Below the pieces are notes generated by a model. The model made no database searches and had not been told where the DNA came from. It was given only the letters and a program-made list of their open reading frames with translations. Positions 56,321 to 64,000 of a stretch of 64,000 nt of DNA are shown piece by piece. How positions within the stretch are numbered: the first letter of the stretch is position 1; each line of letters begins with the position of its first letter. The DNA comes from Elioraea sp. (GTDB lineage: Bacteria; Pseudomonadota; Alphaproteobacteria; Acetobacterales; Acetobacteraceae): positions 248,001-312,000 of the forward strand of contig NZ_JALHPR010000002.1 of assembly GCF_022842375.1 (NCBI RefSeq), given 5' to 3'. A program made the translations under genes and the position numbers.

Positions 56321-57976
56321 ATGAACGCGCCCGCCACGCGCGCCGCCACCACCGGCGGCTTCGCCTACAGCCCGATGTTCCCGCTGGGACCGACCGCGAC
56401 GCCCTGGAAGAAGCTCGATGTCGGTGGCGTCGCCACGGTCGAAGCCGCAGGCCGGCGGGTTCTGACCATCGCACCCGAGGCGCTCACCGCGCTCGCCTTC
56501 CAGGGCTTCCGCGATACCTCGCACCTGCTTCGCCCCGGGCACCTGGCGCAGCTCCGCGCCATCCTCGACGACGCGGAGGCCTCGCCCAACGACCGCTACG
56601 TGGCGCTCGAGTTCCTGAAGAACGCCAACATCGCCGCCGGCGGCATCCTGCCGATGTGCCAGGACACGGGCACCGCGATCGTGTTCGGCAAGAAGGGCCA
56701 GCGCGTGTGGGTGGAGGGCAACGAGGAGGAGGCCCTCGCCCGCGGCGTGTTCCGCACCTTCACCGAGACGAACCTGCGCTACAGCCAGATGGCGCCGCTC
56801 ACGATGTTCGACGAGGTCAACACCGCCAACAACCTGCCCGTGCAGTTCGACATCATGGCGGCACCGGGCGACGACCACGCCGACGAGTTCCACCTGATGT
56901 TCGTGGCCAAGGGCGGCGGCAGCGCGAACAAGACCTTCCTGTTCCAGGAGACGCGCGCGATCCTGAATGAGCAGCGGCTCTACGACTACATCGCGTCCAA
57001 GATGAAGTCGCTCGGCACCTCCGCCTGCCCGCCCTATCACCTGGCCATCGTCATCGGCGGGACCTCGGCGGAATTGACGCTGAAGACCGTGAAGCTCGCC
57101 TCGACCCGCTATCTCGATGGACTGCCGACGGAAGGGGCGGTCTCCGGCCACGCCTTCCGCGACCTCGAGGCCGAGGTGAAGGTGCTCGAGATCAGCCGCA
57201 ACCTCGGCATCGGCGCACAGTTCGGCGGCAAGTATTTCTGCCATGACGTGCGCGTCATCCGCCTGCCGCGCCACGGCGCGTCGCTGCCCGTCGGCATCGG
57301 CGTCTCCTGCTCGGCCGACCGGCAGATCCTCGGCAAGGTCACGCCCGAGGGCGTGTTCCTCGAACAGCTCGAGACCGACCCGGCAAAGTACCTGCCCGAG
57401 ACGACCGACGAGCATCTCGGCAATGACAGCATCCACATCGACCTCGACCAGCCCATGGGCGAGATCCGTGCCGCCCTCTCGCGCTGCCCGGTGAAAACGC
57501 GGGTCATGCTCTCGGGCACGATGGTGGTCGCGCGTGACATTGCCCACGCCAAGCTGAAGGAGCGGCTCGACCGCGGCGAGCCAATGCCCGACTACATGCG
57601 CAACCACCCCGTCTACTACGCAGGCCCCGCCAAGACGCCGGCCGGCTATGCCACCGGCGCCTTCGGGCCAACGACGGCCGGGCGCATGGACAGCTACGTG
57701 GCCGAGTTCCAGAAGGCCGGCGGATCGCTCGTCATGCTCGCCAAGGGCAACCGCTCGCGTGCCGTGCGCGAAAGCTGCCGCGCCAATGGCGGGTTCTATC
57801 TCGGCTCCGTCGGCGGGCCTGCGGCAAGGCTCGCGAAGGACTGCATCACCAAGGTCGAGGTGCTGGAGTATCCGGAACTCGGCATGGAGGCGGTGTGGCG
57901 CATCGCGGTGAAGGATTTCCCGGCCTTCATCGTGATCGACGACAAGGGCAACGATTTCTACGACGGGCTGGAGTAG
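56321..57976 (+). CDS. fumA: fumarate hydratase, class I (4Fe-4S)
   Basis: 551-aa iron-sulfur fumarase interconverting fumarate and malate. Contains [21 protein letters not shown] with a cluster Cys, [45 protein letters not shown], and a C-terminal beta domain ([15 protein letters not shown]-like [36 protein letters not shown]). Single-chain form, normal length. ATG has GAGGGAG upstream. A class II fumarase (fumC) lies 5 kb downstream in the same direction. Confidence 0.95.
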   Translation: MNAPATRAATTGGFAYSPMFPLGPTATPWKKLDVGGVATVEAAGRRVLTIAPEALTALAFQGFRDTSHLLRPGHLAQLRAILDDAEASPNDRYVALEFLKNANIAAGGILPMCQDTGTAIVFGKKGQRVWVEGNEEEALARGVFRTFTETNLRYSQMAPLTMFDEVNTANNLPVQFDIMAAPGDDHADEFHLMFVAKGGGSANKTFLFQETRAILNEQRLYDYIASKMKSLGTSACPPYHLAIVIGGTSAELTLKTVKLASTRYLDGLPTEGAVSGHAFRDLEAEVKVLEISRNLGIGAQFGGKYFCHDVRVIRLPRHGASLPVGIGVSCSADRQILGKVTPEGVFLEQLETDPAKYLPETTDEHLGNDSIHIDLDQPMGEIRAALSRCPVKTRVMLSGTMVVARDIAHAKLKERLDRGEPMPDYMRNHPVYYAGPAKTPAGYATGAFGPTTAGRMDSYVAEFQKAGGSLVMLAKGNRSRAVRESCRANGGFYLGSVGGPAARLAKDCITKVEVLEYPELGMEAVWRIAVKDFPAFIVIDDKGNDFYDGLE

Positions 57977-57983
57977 GGCCGCG

Positions 57984-58280
57984 ATGCTCTTCATGGTCAT
58001 CGAGACCTTCCCAACCGGCGAGGTGGTGCCGATCTACCGCCGCCTCGCAGACCAGGGCCGGGGGCTGCCGGACGGCGTCGAGTTCGTCGACAGCTGGATC
58101 GCCGCCGATCTCGGCCGCTGCTTCCAGCTGATGCGGGCCGACGACGTCGCTCGCCTGCAGCGCTGGGTGCTGCACTGGGAAGGGCTTGGCGTGAGGATCG
58201 AGATCGTTCCGGTTGCCCCGGGAGCCGAGACGCGCGAGATGGCCTATGCGCTGATGAGGGAGAAGAACGGCAATGCGTAA
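57984..58280 (+). CDS. DUF3303 domain protein
   Basis: 98-aa protein starting MLFMVIETFPTGEVVPIYRRLADQGRGLPDGVEFVDSW, the usual opening of DUF3303, a small ferredoxin-like alpha/beta domain. Function unknown. It starts seven bases after fumA and overlaps the RidA gene by eight bases, so it belongs to the fumA-queG transcript. Confidence 0.75.
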   Translation: MLFMVIETFPTGEVVPIYRRLADQGRGLPDGVEFVDSWIAADLGRCFQLMRADDVARLQRWVLHWEGLGVRIEIVPVAPGAETREMAYALMREKNGNA

Positions 58281-58659
58281 GTGGATCTCGTCAGGCTCAC
58301 GCTTCGAGGAGGAGATCGGCTACTCCCGCGCCGTGGTCGATGGCGACTACGTCTGGCTCTCCGGCACCACCGGCTACAACTACGCCACGATGACGATCGC
58401 CGATGACGTGGTCGAGCAGGCCGAGCAGTGCTTCCAGAACATCGCCGCCGCGCTCGGCGAGGCCGGCTGCACGCTCGATGACGTGGTGCGCGCCTTCTTC
58501 ATCGTGCCGAAGCGCGAGGACTGGCAGCCCTGCTGGCCCGTGATCAAGAAGTATTTCGGCAAGGCCCGCCCGACCTCGACACTGATCCATGCCGGCCTCT
58601 ACACCGATGCGATGCGCATCGAGCTCGAGGTGACTGCCAAGCTGCCGAAGAAGGCCTGA
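58273..58659 (+). CDS. RidA family protein
   Basis: 128-aa RidA/YjgF/UK114 relative. Members remove reactive enamine/imine intermediates; this subgroup has other possible roles. Visible: the GDYVWLSGTTGYNYAT strand, VEQAEQCFQNIAAALGEAGCTLDDVVR helix and TSTLIHAGLYTDAMRIELEVTAKLP. A Tyr/Asp-rich loop differs from classical RidA. Overlaps DUF3303 and is followed by the VOC gene after four bases. Confidence 0.85.
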   Translation: MRKWISSGSRFEEEIGYSRAVVDGDYVWLSGTTGYNYATMTIADDVVEQAEQCFQNIAAALGEAGCTLDDVVRAFFIVPKREDWQPCWPVIKKYFGKARPTSTLIHAGLYTDAMRIELEVTAKLPKKA

Positions 58660-58663
58660 ACGC

Positions 58664-59062
58664 ATGCGCTTCTCCGTCGACCGGCTCGATCATCTCGTCA
58701 TCACCTGCCGCGACGTCGACATCATGGCGAACTGGTACCAGCGCGTGCTCGGCATGGAGCGCGAGGCCTTCGGCCCCTACAAGCGCACCTCGCTGCGCTT
58801 CGGCGGGCAGAAGATCAACCTCCGCCCTGCGGACGCGACGCAGGAGGCATGGTTCACCGGCGAGAAGGGTGCGCCCGGCACGCAGGACCTCTGCTTCGTC
58901 GTCACCGTCACCCCGCCGGAGATCGTCGCCCACCTGCATGGCTGCGGCGTGATGATCGAGCTTGGCCCCGTCTCGAAGGTGGGTGCGCTCGGGTCCATCA
59001 CCTCGCTCTACTGCCGCGACCCTGATGGCAACCTGATCGAGATCAGCACCTATCACTTCTGA
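58664..59062 (+). CDS. VOC family protein (glyoxalase-like)
   Basis: 132-aa vicinal-oxygen-chelate protein with two beta-alpha-beta repeats: RLDHLVITCRDVDIMANWYQRVLGM and LCFVVTVTPPEIVAHLHGCGV...GSITSLYCRDPDGNLIEIS. Possible metal ligands are His and Glu of the HLVIT and LIEIS strands. Substrate unknown (lactoylglutathione lyase or dioxygenase-like are options). Its last 11 bases overlap the most probable start of queA. Confidence 0.85.
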   Translation: MRFSVDRLDHLVITCRDVDIMANWYQRVLGMEREAFGPYKRTSLRFGGQKINLRPADATQEAWFTGEKGAPGTQDLCFVVTVTPPEIVAHLHGCGVMIELGPVSKVGALGSITSLYCRDPDGNLIEISTYHF

Positions 59063-60080
59063 CCTCTCGTCCCTCCAGGCCTACGACTACGCGCTGCCGG
59101 AGGCGGCGATCGCGCAGACGCCCGCGCGCCCGCGCGATGCCGCGCGGCTGCTGCACGTGCGCCGCGACGGGCTCGGCGATCATCGCGTCTCCGACCTGCC
59201 ATCCCTGCTGGCCCCGGGCGACCTTCTCGTCGTCAACGACACGCGCGTCATTCCCGCACAGCTCGAGGCGCGGCGTGGCGCCGCACGCATCGGGCTGACG
59301 CTCGACCGCCCCCTGCCAGACGGCACCTGGGCGGCACTGGCCCGCAACGCGCGGAAGCTTCGCGCGGGCGACACGCTCACCCTCGCCCATGGGCTGACGG
59401 CAGAGGTGGTCGCCGCACCCGGCGACGGGGCCGTCACGCTCCGCTTCGCCGGCGACCCGACGGCCGAGGCAGCGCTTGCGCTGCCGCCCTACATCGCCCG
59501 CCCGGACGGCCCGACGGTCGATGACGCGGCGGACTACCAAACTGTGTTCGCTGCCCAGGAAGGTGCGGTCGCGGCACCAACGGCGGCGCTGCACTTCACG
59601 CCGCGGCTGCTCGATGCGCTGGCCGCGCGCGGCGTTGGCCTTGCACGCGTCACGCTGCATGTCGGGGCGGGAACCTTCCTGCCGATCCGCACCGACGACA
59701 TCACCGCCCATCGCCTCCATGCCGAGCGTGGCGAGCTCGGCGAGGCAGCAGCAGCCGCGATTGCCGATGCGCGCGCGCGCGGTGGGCGCATCGTCGCCGT
59801 CGGCACCACCGCGCTGAGGCTGCTCGAGACGGCGGCACAGGACGACGGCACGGTGCTGCCCTGGCGCGGCGACACCTCACTCTACATCACCCCTGGCTTC
59901 CGCTTCCGCGTGGCGGACATGCTGATGACGAACTTCCACATCCCGCGCACGAGCCTGATGGTGCTCGTCGGTGCCTTCGCGGGCCATGCCCGGATCATGG
60001 CGGCCTACGCGCACGCCGTCGCCGGCGGCTATCGCTTCGCGAGCTACGGCGATGCCTCGCTGCTCGAGCGTGGCACATGA
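59052..60080 (+). CDS. queA: S-adenosylmethionine:tRNA ribosyltransferase-isomerase
   Basis: QueA adds the epoxycyclopentane group from SAM to preQ1-tRNA (epoxyqueuosine). The conserved N-terminus is plain ([25 protein letters not shown]), followed by [59 protein letters not shown] and [10 protein letters not shown]. However, no ATG, GTG or TTG lies in frame before this region; the frame closes at a TGA at 59034. ATC at 59052 (I-T-S-D-L...) or CTG at 59094 are possible starts, while the first GTG (59157) would lose about 35 conserved residues. It overlaps the VOC stop and overlaps tgt by ATGA. Confidence 0.85.
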   Translation: MTSDLSSLQAYDYALPEAAIAQTPARPRDAARLLHVRRDGLGDHRVSDLPSLLAPGDLLVVNDTRVIPAQLEARRGAARIGLTLDRPLPDGTWAALARNARKLRAGDTLTLAHGLTAEVVAAPGDGAVTLRFAGDPTAEAALALPPYIARPDGPTVDDAADYQTVFAAQEGAVAAPTAALHFTPRLLDALAARGVGLARVTLHVGAGTFLPIRTDDITAHRLHAERGELGEAAAAAIADARARGGRIVAVGTTALRLLETAAQDDGTVLPWRGDTSLYITPGFRFRVADMLMTNFHIPRTSLMVLVGAFAGHARIMAAYAHAVAGGYRFASYGDASLLERGT

Positions 60081-61213
60081 CACTCGGATTCACTCTCGCC
60101 AGCACCGACGGCACCGCGCGGGCCGGGACGCTGCACACCACGCATGGCGACGTGGCCACGCCCGTGTTCATGCCGGTCGGCACGGCGGGCACCGTGAAGG
60201 CGATGACGGCCGATGCCGTCCGGGCCACCGGCGCGCGCATGATCCTCGGCAACACCTATCACCTGATGCTGCGGCCGGGAGAGGAGCGCGTGGCCCGCCT
60301 CGGCGGCCTGCACAGGCTGATGGACTGGCACGGACCGATCCTGACCGACAGCGGCGGCTTCCAGATCATGTCGCTGAGCGGCCTGCGCAAGCTCGACGCC
60401 GATGGCGTGACGTTCCGCTCGCATATCGACGGCACGCAGCACCGGCTGACGCCCGAGCGCGCCGTCGCGATCCAGCACGCGCTCGGCGCCGACGTGACGA
60501 TGGCGTTCGACGAGTGCACGCCCTTCCCCGCGACGGAGGACCAGGCCGCCACCTCGATGCGCCTTTCGATGGCCTGGGCGCTGCGCTCGCGCGAGGCCTT
60601 CGTGCCGCGCCCCGGCCACGGCCTGTTCGGCATCGTTCAGGGCAGCGTCTACCCCGATCTCCGCGCCGAGAGCGTGGCGGCACTCACCGCCATCGGCTTC
60701 GAGGGCTACGCTGTCGGCGGGCTTGCGGTGGGCGAAGGGCAGGAGACGATGTTCGCGGTGCTCGACGTCACCACGCCGCTGCTGCCGCGCGAGAAGGCGC
60801 GCTACCTCATGGGCGTGGGCACGCCAGCCGATCTCGTCGGTGCCGTCGCGCGCGGCATCGACATGTTCGATTGCGTCATGCCGACGCGGGCCGGCCGCAC
60901 AGCGCGCGCCTACACACGGCATGGGCAGATGAACCTGCGGAACGCCCGCTTCGCCGACGATGCGCGCCCGCTCGACCCCGAATGCGGGTGCCCCGCCTGC
61001 GCGCGGCATTCCCGCGCCTACCTGCACCACCTGTTCAAGGCCGGCGAGATGCTCGGGCCGATGCTGCTTACGTGGCACAACATCACGTATTATCAGGACC
61101 TGATGCGCGGCCTGCGCGAGGCGATCCTCGCCGGCACCTTCGCCGCGCATGCCGAAGCCCTGGCCGCCGCCTGGGCGGAAGGAGACGCCTGGGTCGAAGG
61201 AAATGGGCCATGA
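60077..61213 (+). CDS. tgt: tRNA-guanine transglycosylase (bacterial)
   Basis: 378-aa enzyme exchanging G34 of the GUN-anticodon tRNAs for preQ1. Features: the catalytic Asp in [20 protein letters not shown] (nucleophile Asp in [10 protein letters not shown] region), the [12 protein letters not shown] substrate motif, and the zinc ligands [18 protein letters not shown] (Cys-x-Cys-x2-Cys and a later His). Length normal. Starts with an ATGA overlap with queA and ends overlapping queF by four bases. Confidence 0.97.
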   Translation: MTLGFTLASTDGTARAGTLHTTHGDVATPVFMPVGTAGTVKAMTADAVRATGARMILGNTYHLMLRPGEERVARLGGLHRLMDWHGPILTDSGGFQIMSLSGLRKLDADGVTFRSHIDGTQHRLTPERAVAIQHALGADVTMAFDECTPFPATEDQAATSMRLSMAWALRSREAFVPRPGHGLFGIVQGSVYPDLRAESVAALTAIGFEGYAVGGLAVGEGQETMFAVLDVTTPLLPREKARYLMGVGTPADLVGAVARGIDMFDCVMPTRAGRTARAYTRHGQMNLRNARFADDARPLDPECGCPACARHSRAYLHHLFKAGEMLGPMLLTWHNITYYQDLMRGLREAILAGTFAAHAEALAAAWAEGDAWVEGNGP

Positions 61214-61662
61214 CCGACACGCTGACGCAGCTTGGCCGCCAGACGCCGATGCCCGCGAGCCCCGATGCCGCGCTGCTCGAGCGCGTGGCGAACCCGCATG
61301 CCGGCACGGCGTATCTCGTGCGCTTCGCGGCACCCGAGTTCACCAGCCTCTGCCCGCTCACCGGCCAGCCCGACTTCGCGCATCTGGTGATCGACTATGT
61401 GCCGCGAGGGTGGATCGTCGAGAGCAAGTCGCTGAAGCTCTATCTCGGCAGCTTCCGCAACCACGGCGCCTTCCACGAGGATTGCACGATCGGCATCGGC
61501 AAGCGGCTCGTCTCGCTGCTCGATCCCGCCTGGCTGCGCATCGGCGGCTACTGGTATCCGCGCGGCGGCATCCCGATCGACGTGTTCTGGCAGACGGGGC
61601 CTGCGCCCGAGGGCGTGTGGGTGCCCGACCAGGGCGTCGCCCCCTACCGTGGGCGCGGCTGA
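61210..61662 (+). CDS. queF: preQ0 reductase (7-cyano-7-deazaguanine reductase)
   Basis: 150-aa T-fold enzyme of the short, unimodular type: reduces preQ0 to preQ1 with NADPH. Catalytic Cys in [15 protein letters not shown]; the QueF motif [20 protein letters not shown] contains the substrate Glu. Supplies preQ1 for tgt encoded just upstream. Starts by ATGA overlap and overlaps queG by 14 bases. Confidence 0.95.
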   Translation: MTDTLTQLGRQTPMPASPDAALLERVANPHAGTAYLVRFAAPEFTSLCPLTGQPDFAHLVIDYVPRGWIVESKSLKLYLGSFRNHGAFHEDCTIGIGKRLVSLLDPAWLRIGGYWYPRGGIPIDVFWQTGPAPEGVWVPDQGVAPYRGRG

Positions 61663-62698
61663 GGCAGATCCTCGCCCCGCCATCAGGGCGGAGGCGACCA
61701 GGCTCGGTTTCGACGCGATCGGCTTCGCCGAGGCCACGCTCCCGCCGGAGGCGCGTGCACGGCTCGATGCGTTCCTCGCCGCGGGCCACCACGGCACGAT
61801 GGGCTGGATGGAGGCGCGGAAGGATGAGCGCAGCGATCCGCGCGCGCTGTGGCCCGAGGCGGTGAGCGTGGTCAGCCTCGGCCTCTCCTACGCACCGGAG
61901 GGTGACCCGCTTGCGACGCTCGACCAGCCCCGCATCGGCACGATCAGCGCCTATGCCCGCGGGCGCGATTATCACGATGTGCTGAAGGGCCGGCTCAAGC
62001 ACCTGGCGCAGTTCATCGCAAGTCGTTTCGGCGCCGGGGTGAAGGTGTTCGCCGACACGGCACCGGTGATGGAGAAGCCGCTGGCGCAGGCGGCGGGCCT
62101 CGGCTGGCAGGGCAAGCACACGAACCTGGTGTCGCGCCGGCACGGCTCGTGGCTGTTCCTCGGCGAGGTGATCACCACGCTCGCAATCCCGCCCGACGGT
62201 GCCCACGCCGATCGCTGCGGCAGCTGCACGCGCTGCCTCGCCGTGTGCCCGACCGATGCGTTCCCCGCGCCTTACCGGCTCGATGCGACGCGCTGCATCG
62301 CCTACCTCACCATCGAGCATGCCGGCCCGATCCCCGAGGCACTGCGGCCGGCGATGGGCAACCGCATCTTCGGCTGCGACGACTGCCTGGCCGTCTGCCC
62401 CTGGAACCGCTTCGCGCAGGCGACGAGGGAGGCGAAGCTCGCCGCCCGCGAGGACCTGCTCGCGCCTGACCTCGCGGGGCTCGCAGCCCTCGACGATGCA
62501 GGCTTCCGTTCACGCTTCGCCGGCACGCCGGTCAAGCGCAGCGGGCGCAACAGGATGGCGCGCAATGTCGCGATCGCGATCGGCAACAGCGGCGACGCCG
62601 CGCTCCTTCCCTCAGCCGCGATGCTCGCAGCCGATGCCGATGCCGTGGTAGCGGAGGCAGGCGCCTGGGCGCTGGCCAGGCTCTCGGCGAAGGGATGA
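61649..62698 (+). CDS. queG: epoxyqueuosine reductase (QueG)
   Basis: 349-aa cobalamin and iron-sulfur enzyme removing the epoxide oxygen to give queuosine in tRNA. Two ferredoxin-type clusters: [13 protein letters not shown] and [11 protein letters not shown]. The N-terminal cobalamin-binding region is present ([55 protein letters not shown]). A HEAT-like C-terminus follows. Starts with GTG at 61649 inside queF; fumC begins five bases after its stop. Confidence 0.95.
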   Translation: MGAAEADPRPAIRAEATRLGFDAIGFAEATLPPEARARLDAFLAAGHHGTMGWMEARKDERSDPRALWPEAVSVVSLGLSYAPEGDPLATLDQPRIGTISAYARGRDYHDVLKGRLKHLAQFIASRFGAGVKVFADTAPVMEKPLAQAAGLGWQGKHTNLVSRRHGSWLFLGEVITTLAIPPDGAHADRCGSCTRCLAVCPTDAFPAPYRLDATRCIAYLTIEHAGPIPEALRPAMGNRIFGCDDCLAVCPWNRFAQATREAKLAAREDLLAPDLAGLAALDDAGFRSRFAGTPVKRSGRNRMARNVAIAIGNSGDAALLPSAAMLAADADAVVAEAGAWALARLSAKG

Positions 62699-62703
62699 CG
62701 GGC

Positions 62704-64000
<1,297 letters not shown>

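Overview
The window is GC-rich DNA (about two thirds G+C by eye) from an alphaproteobacterium, most likely of the Rhodospirillales/Acetobacteraceae type. The main support is a circularly permuted, two-piece tmRNA gene next to sspB, an hflK-hflC-DUF2065-degP block, an mreBCD-mrdA-rodA block and thyX. The family-level placement is an inference from general gene content, not from a search.

Layout. 1-5.7 kb: the end of a cysteine-synthase-like gene, an SDR dehydrogenase, and a leftward operon of a class IV aminotransferase with a polyamine-type ABC importer (binding protein and two permeases, no ATPase). 5.9-7.6 kb: a DUF2272 protein and an RTX protein. 7.6-22.8 kb: an apparent eleven-gene leftward unit that starts with a small, nearly pure RTX protein. 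It continues through a GT2 glycosyltransferase, a methyltransferase, a GT4, a large degenerate GT-like protein, a second GT4, a polysaccharide pyruvyl-transferase-like protein and a coiled-coil membrane protein, and ends with two different type I secretion ABC half-transporters and an HlyD adaptor. Most junctions are 4-base ATGA overlaps. This is the best candidate for an undescribed system: co-transcribed secretion and glycan decoration of a calcium-binding surface protein. 23-27 kb: a secreted propeller-like protein, rfbC-rfbD (dTDP-rhamnose), another glycosyltransferase, a possible tiny lipoprotein and tRNA-Lys(CTT).

27.4-33.1 kb: the rod-shape operon mreB-mreC-mreD-mrdA-rodA. 33.4-36.2 kb: a 922-residue subtilisin with a P domain and RTX repeats, which shares a module with the RTX protein at 6.6 kb. 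36.3-46.8 kb: amino-acid metabolism, namely leuA with a leucine-rich leader peptide, two tandem D-hydroxyacid dehydrogenases, ilvI-ilvH-ilvC, miaA and serB. 46.9-53.1 kb: a TylF-type methyltransferase, a 48-bp tandem repeat between convergent genes, degP, DUF2065, hflC, hflK and the Fe-S carrier apbC/mrp. 53.1-56.2 kb: ribokinase, thyX, two-piece tmRNA and sspB, the adaptor for tmRNA-tagged proteins. 56.3-64 kb: a rightward unit fumA - DUF3303 - RidA - VOC - queA - tgt - queF - queG - fumC, holding four queuosine genes between a class I and a class II fumarase; fumC runs off the window.

All calls come from reading the sequence and family knowledge. No database or structure search was run.
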